A DNA stretch of 64,000 nucleotides from Pseudomonas aestuarii. GTDB lineage: Bacteria; Pseudomonadota; Gammaproteobacteria; Pseudomonadales; Pseudomonadaceae. Each line of letters opens with the position of its first letter. Within the stretch, counting starts at the first letter, position 1. The stretch covers positions 248,001 to 312,000 of the forward strand of contig NZ_JAQJZJ010000003.1 in NCBI RefSeq assembly GCF_027988105.1, written 5' to 3'. A program made the translations under genes and the position numbers. Below are positions 17,911-28,241 of this stretch, one piece after another. The notes under the pieces were generated by a model. The model worked only from the letters and a program-made list of their open reading frames with translations. It was not told the origin of the DNA and did no database searches.

Positions 17911-19272
17911 TCAAGGCAGCCCGCTCAGGCGATCGGCGGTGTCGGCCAGCGCGCGCAGGGCCGGGGCGACCAGCACCGGATAGTCCGCCGCCGGTTCCAG
18001 GCGGCGCAGCGCCAACGGCAGACGCTGTAGCTCCTGACGGGTCGAGGCACGCACCTGGGCCAATGACGGCGATGGCTGCAGGCGCCGGCCCTGACGCATC
18101 ACCGGCTGGATCAGCGGCACGCCTTCGGCCGCATCGTCCTCCAGGGTCAGGGTGTCGCCGCAACAGCGCCCTTCGTCGTCGTACTGCCGGTACACCTGCT
18201 TGCGCCCAGGCCAGGTGGCCTTGCCCTCGGAGCGCTTGCGCCGCGGGGTGCCGGCGTATTCCTGCAGTTTGTAGGCGCAGTCCAGCGCCGGCACGTCGCT
18301 CGAGGTGCCCAGGTGAGTACCGACGCCGAAGCCGTCGATCGGCGCGCCCTCCTGCCACAGGCGCTGGATCAGGTGCTCGTCGACATTGCCACTGGCGAAG
18401 ATGGTCACGGCATTCAGGCCGCCACGGTCGAGGATCGCGCGTACCCTGCGCGCGTGGTCGCCAAGGTCGCCGCTGTCGAGGCGTACGCCCTGGATGTGAA
18501 TGCCGGCAGTAGCCAGGCGTGGCGCCAGCTCGACCACCTTCTGCGCTGCGGCTTCGGTGTCGTAGGTGTCGATCAGCAGCACCACAGTGCCTGGCAGGCT
18601 GTGGGCGAAATGCTCGAAGGCCGCGTCTTCGTCGCTGTGCGCCTGGATAAACGAGTGGGCCATGGTGCCGGCAAGCGGGATACCGAATTGCGCGCCGGCG
18701 AGTACCGTGGCGCTGGCATCGAAACCTGCCAGGTAGCTGGCCCTGGCCGCATAGACGCCGGCCTCGGCGCCGTGACTGCGGCGCAGTCCGAAATCCACCA
18801 GGCGCGTGCCCTGTGCGGCCAGCACCAGGCGCGCAGCCTTGCTCGCGATCAGGCACTGGAAATGCAGCAGGTTGATCAACCGCGTCTCCACCAACTGAGC
18901 CTGCGGCAACGGTGCGGTGATGCGCAGGATCGGCTCGTTGGCAAAGAACGCGGTGCCTTCGGCCATGGCGTGAACATCGCCGCTGAAGCGCAACTGGGCC
19001 AGATAGTCGAGAAAGGCCGGCTTGAACGTCCCCTGCCCGCTCAGCCACTCCAGTTCGGCCTGGCTGAAGCGCAGTTGCTCGAGGTAATCGAGCACCTGCT
19101 CAAGACCTGCGGCCAGGTAGAAGTTACGCCTGGCCGGCAACTTGCGGGCGAAGAACTCGAACACCGCGGTTTCGAGCATGTCGCGCTCGTAATAGGCCTG
19201 CAGCATGGTCAACTGATAGAGGTCGGTGAGCAGTGCCCCGGGGCTGGCGAGGCGTGGTAGTTCAAGCGACAT
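17911..19272 (-). CDS. pncB: Nicotinate phosphoribosyltransferase
   Basis: A 453-residue enzyme joining nicotinate and PRPP to nicotinate mononucleotide. It begins with the family hallmark LLTDLYQLTMLQAYYERDM and carries the active-site stretches DFGLRRSHGAEAG and VRLDSGDLGDHA. A longer frame exists, but GGGAGACC just before the ATG at 19272 sets the start. A near-consensus Anr-type box lies 76 bp upstream. Pairing with nicotinamidase and a PRPP-synthase homologue makes an NAD salvage set. Confidence 0.92.
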   Translation of the reverse strand: MSLELPRLASPGALLTDLYQLTMLQAYYERDMLETAVFEFFARKLPARRNFYLAAGLEQVLDYLEQLRFSQAELEWLSGQGTFKPAFLDYLAQLRFSGDVHAMAEGTAFFANEPILRITAPLPQAQLVETRLINLLHFQCLIASKAARLVLAAQGTRLVDFGLRRSHGAEAGVYAARASYLAGFDASATVLAGAQFGIPLAGTMAHSFIQAHSDEDAAFEHFAHSLPGTVVLLIDTYDTEAAAQKVVELAPRLATAGIHIQGVRLDSGDLGDHARRVRAILDRGGLNAVTIFASGNVDEHLIQRLWQEGAPIDGFGVGTHLGTSSDVPALDCAYKLQEYAGTPRRKRSEGKATWPGRKQVYRQYDDEGRCCGDTLTLEDDAAEGVPLIQPVMRQGRRLQPSPSLAQVRASTRQELQRLPLALRRLEPAADYPVLVAPALRALADTADRLSGLP

Positions 19273-19347
19273 GACTCGGTCTCCCTTGCGAAGGACAGCG
19301 CGCCTGGCAAGTACTCGCACTGTGCCACCCGCTCACATGCCGGCAGG

Positions 19348-19361
19348 CTGATCCAGATCAA
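19348..19361. promoter_or_regulatory. Anr/Fnr-type box between pncB and the CapA-like gene
   Basis: CTGATCCAGATCAA differs from TTGAT-N4-ATCAA by one base. It is midway in the divergent spacer. Standard spacing gives starts near 19313 (leftward, ATG 19272) and 19396 (rightward, ATG 19418), so it could serve both genes. Confidence 0.65.
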
Positions 19362-19417
19362 GACCCAGGGCGGCAGCGGGCTTTAGCGTGCAAGCTATAT
19401 CGGAACCGGAGGTCCGT

Positions 19418-20542
19418 ATGCCTGGTCATCCTGCTATCGCGCGACTGTTTCTCACGGGCGACCTGATGTGCGCCCGCGGCATCGACCAGATCCTGCCAAA
19501 CCCCGGCGATCCCCGCCTGTATGAAGCTTACGTCAAGGATGCCGGCGACTATGTGCGACTGGCCGAACGGCGCAACGGCGCGATCGCCCAGCCGGTGGAC
19601 TTTGCCTATGTCTGGGGCATGGTGCTGGAGGCGCTCAGGCAACGCCGACCGGATGTGCGCCTGGTCAACCTGGAAACTGCGGTGACCTGCGATGGCTGGC
19701 CGCAGCCCAAGGGCATCAACTACCGGATGAATCCGGCCAACCTGCCAGTGCTCGAAGTCGCCGGGATCGATTGCTGCGTGCTGGCCAACAACCATGTGCT
19801 GGACTGGGGCGAGGCCGGCCTGGCGCAGACCCTGGCCAGCCTCGATGGCCATGGCCTGCGGCATGTCGGCGCCGGCCTGGAGCGTAACAGCGCCCTGGCC
19901 CCGGCACTGTTGCCACTGGCCGACGGCGGACGCCTGCTGGTATTTGCCTACGCCACCGGCGACTGCGGGGTGCCGCCGGATTGGGCCGCCAGCGAGCAAC
20001 GCCCCGGAGTCGCGCGCCTCGACGATCTGTCACCGCGCAGCGTGCAGCGCATCGCCCAGCACATTCGAGGGTTCAGGCAGCCCGGCGATCGGGTGCTGGT
20101 GTCGCTGCACTGGGGTGGCAACTGGGGCTTTGCCGTTGCGCCGCAGCAGCAGCGCTTTGCCCATGGGCTGATCGACGAAGCCGGCGTGGACCTGGTGCAT
20201 GGCCACTCCTCACACCATATCAAGGGCCTGGAAGTTTACCGCCAGCGCCTGATCATCTATGGCTGCGGCGACCTGCTGAATGACTACGAAGGTATCGATG
20301 GGCATGCGGCCTACCGCGGCGAGCTGGGCCTGCTGTATTTTGCCGACCTGGCCTACGACGGCCGCCTGCTGGCGCTGGAACTTGTGCCCACCCGCCAGCG
20401 CCAGCTGAGTATCCATCGGGCCAAAGGCGCCGATCGCCAATGGTTGCAGGACACCCTGCAACGCGAGTCGGCGCAATTTGCCTGCACGGTTCGCCCCACC
20501 AGCGAGAGCAGCTTCGCGCTGGTCTGGCCCGCCGCGCACTGA
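19418..20542 (+). CDS. CapA-family metallophosphatase-like protein
   Basis: A 374-residue protein of the CapA/poly-gamma-glutamate synthesis family, a calcineurin-like fold. Motifs are LTGDLMCARGIDQ, VNLETAVT, VLANNHVLDWGE, SLHWGGNWG and VHGHSSHHIKG. No signal peptide is visible, so it is probably cytoplasmic. The name is historical: no capsule genes are nearby, and many stand-alone members have unknown substrates. CGGAGGTCCGT precedes the ATG at 19418. It may be controlled from the shared Anr-type box. Confidence 0.82.
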   Translation: MPGHPAIARLFLTGDLMCARGIDQILPNPGDPRLYEAYVKDAGDYVRLAERRNGAIAQPVDFAYVWGMVLEALRQRRPDVRLVNLETAVTCDGWPQPKGINYRMNPANLPVLEVAGIDCCVLANNHVLDWGEAGLAQTLASLDGHGLRHVGAGLERNSALAPALLPLADGGRLLVFAYATGDCGVPPDWAASEQRPGVARLDDLSPRSVQRIAQHIRGFRQPGDRVLVSLHWGGNWGFAVAPQQQRFAHGLIDEAGVDLVHGHSSHHIKGLEVYRQRLIIYGCGDLLNDYEGIDGHAAYRGELGLLYFADLAYDGRLLALELVPTRQRQLSIHRAKGADRQWLQDTLQRESAQFACTVRPTSESSFALVWPAAH

Positions 20543-20551
20543 ACCGCCGGT

Positions 20552-22168
20552 TCAGGTCGGAAATGGCGGTTCCACAGGGCTTTCCTGCTCCGGGATCTCG
20601 GTCAGGGTGGCTTCGGTCAACAGCAGCACACTGGCCACGGACACGGCATTTTCCAGGGCCACCCGCACCACCTTGGTCGGGTCGATGATGCCGGCCTGGT
20701 ACATGTCGACGTAGCTGTTGGTCGCGGCGTCGAAGCCGACATTGGCCTTTTCCGCGAACATCCGCGCCACCACCACGCCAGCATCCACGGCCGAGTTTTC
20801 GGCGATGATCCGCGCCGGTGCCTCCAGGGCTCGCCGCAAAATCTGCAGCCCGGTGCGCTCATCGCCCTCGCATTTGCCTTCCTCGTCGACGAGCAACGGC
20901 ACCGCACGCAATAACGCCAGACCGCCGCCGGGGACTATGCCCTCGGCAATCGCCGCCTTGGTCGCCGCGATGGCATCGTCGAGGGCGTCCTTGCGGGTTT
21001 TCATTTCCGCCTCGGTGGGCGCGCCCACGCGGATCACCGCCACTCCGCCAGCGAGTTTGGCCAGGCGTTCCTGGAGTTTCTCCTTGTCGTAATCGCTGCT
21101 GGCCATCTCGATCTGCTTGCGAATCTGTTGCAGGCGCCGCTCGATCGCCTCGCGTTCGCCGGCCCCACCGATCACCGTGGTGCTCTCCTTGTCGACCACC
21201 AAGCGCCGGGCCCGGCCGAGCTGGCTCAGTTCGACCTGTTCGAGGCGAATTCCCAGTTCGCTGGAAATCACCAGTCCGCCGGTAAGGATGGCAATGTCCT
21301 GGAGCATCTCCTTGCGCCGGTCGCCAAACCCCGGCGCCTTGACCGCCACGGCGCGCAGGATGCCGCGGATCTGGTTGACGATCAGGGTCGCCAGCGCCTC
21401 GCCTTCGACATCCTCGGCAATAAATGCCAGCGGCCGGCCGCTCTTGGCAATCTGCTCGAGTAGCGGAACCAGGTCCTTGAGCAGGCCAATCTTCTGGTCA
21501 CAGAGCAACAGGTAGGGATCGTCCAGTTCAACCTGCATCTTGTCGGTGTCGGTGATGAAGTACGGTGAGACATAACCACGGTCGAAACGCATGCCCTCGA
21601 CCACCTCGACCACGGTCTCGGTGGTTTTCGATTCCTCGACGCTGATCACCCCTTCGCTACCGACCTTCTCCAGGGCATCGGCGACCAGTTCGCCGATGGT
21701 GCCTTCGTTATGTGCCGAGATCGTCGCCACCTGGGCCTTTTCCTTGCGCGTGCGCACCGGTTTGGACTGGCTTCGTAGCGAGCCGATCACCACCTGCAGG
21801 CCACGATCCAGGCCGCGCTTGATATCGATGGCGCTGGCACCGGCAACCACATTGCGCACGCCATCGGCAAAGATCGCATGGGCCAGCACCGTCGAGGTAC
21901 TGGTGCCGTCGCCCACCGCCTCGCCGGTGCGCTCGGCGGCCTGGCGCAGCATCTGCACGCCGAGGTTCTCTTCGGGATCCTCCAGATTCACCTGCTTGGC
22001 AATGGTCACGCCATCGTTGCAGACCTGCGGCGTGCCCCATTTCTTTTGAATCAGCACCGACTTGGATTTCGGCCCGAGCGTCACCCGGATCGCATCCGCC
22101 AATTGGGTCGCCCCCTTCAGCACCTTCTCGCGGGCACTGCCGCGGAACAGAAGTTTTGTATGGGCCAT
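20552..22168 (-). CDS. groL: GroEL-type chaperonin (orphan paralogue)
   Basis: A 538-residue Hsp60. Conserved elements include [31 protein letters not shown] and [12 protein letters not shown]. It differs from the housekeeping protein in two ways: no groES lies upstream, and the C-terminus ends [10 protein letters not shown] rather than in GGM repeats. It follows cfa by 51 bp on the same strand. An accessory chaperonin specialised for stress is the likely reading. Whether it uses the main GroES is unknown. Confidence 0.93.
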   Translation of the reverse strand: MAHTKLLFRGSAREKVLKGATQLADAIRVTLGPKSKSVLIQKKWGTPQVCNDGVTIAKQVNLEDPEENLGVQMLRQAAERTGEAVGDGTSTSTVLAHAIFADGVRNVVAGASAIDIKRGLDRGLQVVIGSLRSQSKPVRTRKEKAQVATISAHNEGTIGELVADALEKVGSEGVISVEESKTTETVVEVVEGMRFDRGYVSPYFITDTDKMQVELDDPYLLLCDQKIGLLKDLVPLLEQIAKSGRPLAFIAEDVEGEALATLIVNQIRGILRAVAVKAPGFGDRRKEMLQDIAILTGGLVISSELGIRLEQVELSQLGRARRLVVDKESTTVIGGAGEREAIERRLQQIRKQIEMASSDYDKEKLQERLAKLAGGVAVIRVGAPTEAEMKTRKDALDDAIAATKAAIAEGIVPGGGLALLRAVPLLVDEEGKCEGDERTGLQILRRALEAPARIIAENSAVDAGVVVARMFAEKANVGFDAATNSYVDMYQAGIIDPTKVVRVALENAVSVASVLLLTEATLTEIPEQESPVEPPFPT

Positions 22169-22219
22169 GCAGATACCCTCAGGTTTGAGCTACAGCAGCC
22201 GTTGTCGCGCGGCCTTCCT

Positions 22220-23392
<1,173 letters not shown>

Positions 23393-23674
23393 GACTCGTC
23401 CTCACGAGGTTCGCTCAGGATCGCTGGAATCACCCTGCCGCCGCGTGCTCGCACTCACCACCGCATGCAGTGCGCCGCCACTGGCAATGAGCCGATAAAA
23501 CGCTGGCGATCCCGTTAGCGACCTTTGGTCTGATTTCAAATTATTCCGGCCTATGACTCCTCCATTCCTCTAAGATAAGATAGTCAAATACCTGTCAAAT
23601 ATCCCGAATAGATAATTTAGAAAGCCTTAGTTATTGATATAGAACATGTTTTTGCAAGCCAATGGGAGGACCCC
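23393..23674. other. AT-rich divergent spacer, no gene seen
   Basis: About 280 bp between cfa (leftward) and the Anr-like regulator (rightward). It is clearly more AT-rich than its surroundings around 23520-23650. A half-site-like TTGATATAGAACAT at 23634-23647 keeps only the first arm of an Anr box. I could not define a promoter. Confidence 0.5.
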
Positions 23675-24430
23675 ATGTACGCTAATGGTCGTCACAGCGC
23701 CTTCACCTCATCATTAAAGTTTCAGATGAATTGCCATGACTGCAGCCTCAGCCGACTGTGCCTACCGGGTTGCCTGCAGAACAATGAAGTCGATCTGCTG
23801 GAAAACATCATCAAACGCAATCACCCGTTGCACAAAGGCGAGCATCTTTTTCGTGCTGGCGAACCCATGCAGCAAGTCTATGCGTTGCGCTCGGGGGCAT
23901 TGAAAACCTACCTGCTGGATCCAGACGGGAACGAGCAGATCACCGGCTTCACGCTGCCGGGCGAACTGGTCGGCCTGGATGCCTTTGGCAACAGCAGTTT
24001 CCCCAGTTATGCCGTGGCCCTGGAAACATCCCTGGTGTGCACCATCCCGCTTGCCGATCTGGAGGAGTTGGCAGGGCATATCCCCAGCTTGAGAAAGCGG
24101 CTGCTGGCTACCCTGAGCCACGAGTTGCAAGAAGAGCAGCAGCATTACAGCCATAACCGGGAAAGCGCCGAGCGGCGCCTGGCCATATTCCTGCTCAACC
24201 TCTCGCGTCGCTATAGCCGGCGCAGCCTGTCGGCGACCAGTTTTATCCTGTCGATGAGTCGCAGTGAAATCGGCAATTACCTGGGCCTGACCACCGAGAC
24301 GGTCAGCCGGCTGTTCAGCCGTTTGCGACGCCAGGGCCTGCTGGAAATCAACGGTCGCGAGTTACGCCTGAAGCACCCAGCGGCGCTGAACCAGCTAGGC
24401 AGAATCGAAGTTCGGCAACTCGCAGTCTGA
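23675..24430 (+). CDS. Fnr/Anr-type oxygen-sensing transcription regulator
   Basis: A 251-residue Crp/Fnr-family protein with the complete 4Fe-4S ligand set of E. coli FNR at the same positions: C20, C23, C29 and C122. A cyclic-nucleotide-fold sensor domain (about 35-150) is followed by a winged helix whose recognition helix reads TTETVSRLFSRLR, giving the E..SR pattern that reads TTGAT half-sites. It is therefore an oxygen sensor rather than a Dnr-type NO sensor. It may be a second Anr beside the main chromosomal copy, and it is the best local candidate to bind the many boxes in the window. GGGAGGACCCC precedes the ATG. Confidence 0.88.
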   Translation: MYANGRHSAFTSSLKFQMNCHDCSLSRLCLPGCLQNNEVDLLENIIKRNHPLHKGEHLFRAGEPMQQVYALRSGALKTYLLDPDGNEQITGFTLPGELVGLDAFGNSSFPSYAVALETSLVCTIPLADLEELAGHIPSLRKRLLATLSHELQEEQQHYSHNRESAERRLAIFLLNLSRRYSRRSLSATSFILSMSRSEIGNYLGLTTETVSRLFSRLRRQGLLEINGRELRLKHPAALNQLGRIEVRQLAV

Positions 24431-24438
24431 CCGCAGAC

Positions 24439-25116
24439 TCAACCGGCGTGACGCCCGTGGTTGGCGCGCAGGTGACGGCAGAACCAGTCCCCGGCCAACA
24501 ACGCCACCTGCTCCAGTGCGTCCGGCTCTTCGAACAAGTGGGTGGCCCCGGGCACCACCGCCAATTGCTGTTCGCACTGCAATTGTTGACTGACTTCACG
24601 GTTCAATCGCAACACCTGTGGATCTTGGCCTCCGACGATTTGCAGGGTGGGCGCTGCCACCTTGGGCAGCGCCGCACCGGCCAGATCGCTGCGCCCACCA
24701 CGGCAGACTACGGCATGGACGGCCTGCGGCCGCTGCGCCGCCGCGATCAGCGCCGCTGCTGCGCCGGTGCTGGCACCGAACAGACCGATGGGTAACGCAC
24801 CGAGTTCGGTATTGCCAGCGAGCCAATCGAGCACTCCGGCCAGACGCTGGCTGAGGCGCGGAATATCGAAACGGTACTCGGCGCTCAGCCGATCCACGCG
24901 CTCTTCTTGTTCGGTCAGCAAGTCGAACAACAAGGTCGCCAGTCCCAGCTCGTTGAAATAATCCGCGACCTGCCGGTTGCGTGGGCTGAAGCGGCTGCTG
25001 CCGCTGCCATGGGCAAACACCACCAGCCCGATTGCGTCATCCGGCAGCAGCAGATCGGCGGCCAGCTCGGCATCGCTAACGGTCAGCGTCAAGGTTCTCG
25101 ATGCGATGGTTTGCAT
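24439..25116 (-). CDS. Alpha/beta hydrolase (dienelactone hydrolase family)
   Basis: A 225-residue hydrolase with a nucleophile elbow GASTG, acid-loop segment GGQDPQVL and a C-terminal GATHLFEEP histidine, giving a full Ser-Asp-His triad. VVFAHGSGSSR forms the oxyanion region. It follows a phosphoribosyltransferase gene by 29 bp. This pair is widespread and sometimes fused into one protein. The substrate is unknown. It is convergent with the Fnr-type gene, with only 8 bp between the stop codons. Confidence 0.85.
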   Translation of the reverse strand: MQTIASRTLTLTVSDAELAADLLLPDDAIGLVVFAHGSGSSRFSPRNRQVADYFNELGLATLLFDLLTEQEERVDRLSAEYRFDIPRLSQRLAGVLDWLAGNTELGALPIGLFGASTGAAAALIAAAQRPQAVHAVVCRGGRSDLAGAALPKVAAPTLQIVGGQDPQVLRLNREVSQQLQCEQQLAVVPGATHLFEEPDALEQVALLAGDWFCRHLRANHGRHAG

Positions 25117-25145
25117 GACTCAGGCCTCCTCGTAGCAGCAATCGT

Positions 25146-25829
25146 TCACGCCTGCGCGTCTTGCTCGCGCTGCCAGGCCTGGTGCAACAGCGCCTGGACC
25201 TGCTGATCCGACGTTTGGGAAAAATCCACATACCAACGACCGATGGCGATGAACATCTCGGGCGTGAACGGGCAGATGACTTCATCGACCTGCCGCCGCA
25301 ACAGCGCCACGCTTTCGGGCGGCGCCACCGGTACGGCGACCACCACTCGCGCGGGCGACTGCTGGTGTACCGCCTCGATCGCCGCCTGCATGGTGGCGCC
25401 CGTGGCCAGACCATCGTCGACCAGAATCACCTGCTGCCCGTCCAGCACCGGCAGTGGGCGCTCGCCGCGGTAGGCGCGGTCGCGGCGCTGCAACTCCAGG
25501 CGCTCCAGCGCGGCCACGGCGTCGACAGTGGCGTCATCGATTTGCAGCGACGCCAGCACATCGCGGTTCAGCACCCGCACGCCACCACTGGCGATGGCCC
25601 CCATGGCTAGCTCTGCGTGGCCCGGCACGCCGAGTTTGCGCACCAACATCAGGTCGAGACGCACCTGCAGTGCGTCGGCGATCTCGTAGGCCACCGGCAC
25701 GCCACCCCGCGGCAGGGCCAGCACAATCACCTCAGGTCGCTGGCGATAAGCCGTCAACAACCGCGCCAATGCCTGGCCCGCGCTAGTTCTGTCGCGGATG
25801 GGGATTTCCAGAACATCGTTTCGAGTCAT
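25146..25829 (-). CDS. Phosphoribosyltransferase family protein
   Basis: A 227-residue type I phosphoribosyltransferase with the PRPP loop VILVDDGLATGATMQAA and the N-terminal VLALPRGGVPVAYEIA. It belongs to the COG1926 group typically paired with dienelactone hydrolases. Two ATGs compete, and GGGAGC gives correct spacing only for the second, at 25829. A degenerate Anr-type box lies about 60 bp upstream. The acceptor base is unknown. Confidence 0.85.
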   Translation of the reverse strand: MTRNDVLEIPIRDRTSAGQALARLLTAYRQRPEVIVLALPRGGVPVAYEIADALQVRLDLMLVRKLGVPGHAELAMGAIASGGVRVLNRDVLASLQIDDATVDAVAALERLELQRRDRAYRGERPLPVLDGQQVILVDDGLATGATMQAAIEAVHQQSPARVVVAVPVAPPESVALLRRQVDEVICPFTPEMFIAIGRWYVDFSQTSDQQVQALLHQAWQREQDAQA

Positions 25830-25887
25830 GAGCATGCTCCCGCAGGCGAACCTGACTTAAACATGCGCCGGTCTTTGTGCAGAGTCT

Positions 25888-25901
25888 TTGATCTCGATTA
25901 G
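25888..25901. promoter_or_regulatory. Possible degenerate Anr/Fnr-type box
   Basis: TTGATCTCGATTAG has one perfect arm and two mismatches in the other. Its centre is about 66 bp from the ATG at 25829, a fitting distance, but the match alone is weak. Confidence 0.35.
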
Positions 25902-25959
25902 GCATTCACCCGATAGCAGGCGCTGCAGGTGATACGCCCGCGCAGCGATGGATCGCGGC

Positions 25960-26178
25960 TCAAGTCTGCAGGTGGCTGTCGAGCAGCTCGCCGAGGGCCT
26001 GGTTGATCGCCGCCGAATTGAGCGCCAGCAACTGCAGTTGCGCTTGCACGCCCTGCGCCACTTCGGTCGAGCCGCGCTGCTCGATCCACCTGGCCAGCTG
26101 CCAGACGGCCTCTCCCAGCGCGACCTGGTTCTGATGCAGGCGAGCCAGGGCTGCGGTCGTGAGTTGTTGGTGGTGCAT
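25960..26178 (-). CDS. Small helical hypothetical protein
   Basis: A 72-residue protein beginning MHHQQLTTAALARLHQNQ, leucine- and glutamine-rich and predicted all-helical, with no cysteine, signal or membrane segment. AGGAACTGGAT precedes the ATG at 26178, and a longer in-frame start at 26223 is less well supported. I do not recognise the family. It lies between the phosphoribosyltransferase gene and the iron operon, on the same strand as the former. Confidence 0.5.
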   Translation of the reverse strand: MHHQQLTTAALARLHQNQVALGEAVWQLARWIEQRGSTEVAQGVQAQLQLLALNSAAINQALGELLDSHLQT

Positions 26179-26398
26179 ATCCAGTTCCTGCGTTGAGGGC
26201 AGCCCATCCAGGCGTGGCCCCAAGCTGCGCTGGCGACCTGCGCCAGGCGCCTGCCGGGGACGCTGAATCTGCGGCGATGGGCCGGCCGGTTTGACAGGCT
26301 GTCAGGTTCCAGCAACTGCCAGCCAATCGCCATACCTCTTCATTGGTAGTGCGCATAACGCTGACCTGGCTCAATTATTCCGCCACCAGAACTGAATC

Positions 26399-26412
26399 TT
26401 GATGCAAATCAG
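26399..26412. promoter_or_regulatory. Anr/Fnr-type box upstream of the iron-uptake operon
   Basis: TTGATGCAAATCAG matches the consensus at nine of ten fixed positions. Its centre is about 73 bp before the ATG at 26478, giving a predicted start near 26447. It suggests that ferrous iron uptake is linked to low oxygen. Confidence 0.65.
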
Positions 26413-26477
26413 TATTGTTTAGCCTGCGATTCCCTAAGCTAGGTCGCAACCAAGCCAACGCTCAAAGGAAACCGTCG

Positions 26478-27011
26478 ATGCGCGCACAACTGCCCTTTTC
26501 ACTCGCCCTGCTGCTGGTCGCCACGTTCGCCCAGGCCAAGGAATACCCGATCGGCGAACCCCAGCACTGCGGCGGCCTGGAGGTGGGTGCCGTGTACCTG
26601 CAGCCGATCGAGATGGATCCGCCGGGCATGATGCGCCCCGCCGCCGACTCCGACGTGCACCTGGAAGCGGATATCCGCGCCCTGGAAAACAACCCCAACG
26701 GTTTCCAGGAAGGCAGCTTCGTGCCCTACCTCAAGGTCGCCTTCGAGTTGCGCAAGCAGGGCAGCGACGAGTCGCTCAAGGGCGACTTCCACGCCATGGT
26801 CGCCAACGATGGGCCGCACTATGGCGACAACCTCAAGCTGTCCGGCCCGGGCAAGTACCAGCTGACCCTGAGCATCTTGCCCCCGGCCGCTGGCCACGCC
26901 ATGTTCGGCCGTCACACCGACAAGGAAACCGGCGTCGCCCCCTGGTTCGAGCGCTGCGAACTGCACTACCCGTTCACCTATGCCGGCATCGGCAAGAAAG
27001 GCGGTTATTGA
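26478..27011 (+). CDS. Periplasmic iron-binding protein (P19/Tpd family)
   Basis: A 177-residue secreted protein with a signal peptide of about 20 residues (MRAQLPFSLALLLVATFAQA, cleaved after AQA). The mature part carries the family metal ligands: EMDPPGMMRP methionines and the HLEAD, HAMVANDGPHYG and GHAMFGRH histidines. P19/Tpd/FetP proteins bind copper and iron in the periplasm and feed an FTR1-type permease, which is encoded two genes downstream. AAAGGAAACC supports the start, and the longer upstream frame lacks a site. First gene of a four-gene operon. Confidence 0.88.
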   Translation: MRAQLPFSLALLLVATFAQAKEYPIGEPQHCGGLEVGAVYLQPIEMDPPGMMRPAADSDVHLEADIRALENNPNGFQEGSFVPYLKVAFELRKQGSDESLKGDFHAMVANDGPHYGDNLKLSGPGKYQLTLSILPPAAGHAMFGRHTDKETGVAPWFERCELHYPFTYAGIGKKGGY

Positions 27012-27029
27012 GTCAATCTGGAGAATCCG

Positions 27030-27362
27030 ATGCCTCGTTCCTTGCTCGTCCTGCTGGGAGTCGCCCTTGGGCTGCCCCTGTCTGCCGTCGCCGCCAGCTT
27101 GCCGACCTATCGGCTGGAGATGCGCGACGGTCACTTCACCCCAGCCAACCTGGAAGTGCCCGCCGGCCGACGCTTCAAGATCGTGCTGCACAACCAGGGC
27201 CAGGGCCCGGCTGAGTTCGAGAGCACGCCGCTGCGGGTGGAGAAAGTGATGTCGCCCGGGGTCGAGTCGTTCGTGGTGATCCATCCGCTCAGACCCGGCC
27301 GCTATGCGTTCTTCGACGAGTTCCACCGCGACTTAGCCGAAGGCGCCATCGTCGCCCAATAA
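27030..27362 (+). CDS. Periplasmic cupredoxin-like protein
   Basis: A 110-residue protein with a signal peptide (cleavage near AVAA, residue 22) and a cupredoxin-like beta sandwich: FTPANLEVPAGRRFKIVLHN is the family opening and PLRPGRYAFFDEFH the metal-loop region. Similar proteins accompany EfeO and FTR1 iron systems, where they may oxidise or bind metal. The classical blue-copper C-x-H-x-M loop is not complete, so copper binding is uncertain. It lies 18 bp after the P19-like gene and 24 bp before the permease. Confidence 0.82.
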   Translation: MPRSLLVLLGVALGLPLSAVAASLPTYRLEMRDGHFTPANLEVPAGRRFKIVLHNQGQGPAEFESTPLRVEKVMSPGVESFVVIHPLRPGRYAFFDEFHRDLAEGAIVAQ

Positions 27363-27386
27363 CGCTGCTGCAGCGGGAGTATTGCA

Positions 27387-28241
27387 ATGAATCAGTCGCT
27401 GTTCATCGTCTGGCGGGAAAGTATCGAGGCCCTGCTGGTCATCGGTATCCTGCAGGCCTGGATCAGCCAGCAGAGCGAACGCCGCCGCGCCATGCTCTTG
27501 TTGTGGGGCGGCGTGGCGCTCGGCCTGCTGCTGTCTGCGGCGCTGGCGCTGACCATCCTGTTCGCCGGCGAGTGGTTGGCCGGTGCCGCCGGCGAGTGGT
27601 TCCAGGCGGGCCTGGTGCTGCTGGCCAGCGCGCTGATCCTGCAGATGGTCGGCTGGATGCGCCGGCATGGCCGCAGCCTCAAGCAGAACCTGCAACAGGC
27701 GGCCGATAGCCATCTGCAGCGCAACGGCGGCCTCGGCCTGCTGCTCCTGGCCATGCTCGCGGTCGGCCGCGAAGGCAGCGAGACCGTGGTGTTTCTCTAC
27801 GGCCTGGGCCTGCCCAAGCACGGCGCCGAACTCTGGCAGTTCGCCCTCGGCGGTGTGCTCGGCCTGGGCCTGGCCGTGCTGACCTTCATGGTCCTGCAAG
27901 CCGGTAGCCGGCTGTTTTCCTGGCGGCACTTCTTTGCCTTCAGCGAGACCGTACTGCTGCTGCTCGGCGCCGCCCTGCTGGTCGCTGGCCTCGACCGCAT
28001 CAGCGGCCAGTTGATGGCCCTGGAACTGCCCGAGCAGGTCTACGGCTGGTTCGGCGACGCGCTCTGGGACAGCTCCGCCGGCCTGGATGACGCCTCGGGG
28101 CTGGGGGCGGTGCTGGCCAACTTTGCCGGTTATCGCGCCATGCCTTCCCTGGCCACGGTCGCCGCCCTGGCCGGCTACTGGCTGCTGGTCGCGTTCTGGT
28201 TGCGGCGCACCTCGCCCGCCGTGTCGCCATGCGTCGACTGA
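27387..28241 (+). CDS. FTR1-family iron permease
   Basis: A 284-residue inner-membrane protein with about seven hydrophobic segments. The two REXXE iron-transport motifs are RESIE at 10-14 and REGSE at 128-132, both in membrane helices. With the P19-like protein, cupredoxin and polyferredoxin it forms a FetMP-like high-affinity iron importer. It overlaps the next gene by 13 bp. Confidence 0.9.
   Translation: MNQSLFIVWRESIEALLVIGILQAWISQQSERRRAMLLLWGGVALGLLLSAALALTILFAGEWLAGAAGEWFQAGLVLLASALILQMVGWMRRHGRSLKQNLQQAADSHLQRNGGLGLLLLAMLAVGREGSETVVFLYGLGLPKHGAELWQFALGGVLGLGLAVLTFMVLQAGSRLFSWRHFFAFSETVLLLLGAALLVAGLDRISGQLMALELPEQVYGWFGDALWDSSAGLDDASGLGAVLANFAGYRAMPSLATVAALAGYWLLVAFWLRRTSPAVSPCVD

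Noticed and set aside
23634..23647. TTGATATAGAACAT considered as an Anr box before the Anr-like gene
   Set aside because: Only one arm matches, so it was not called as a site.
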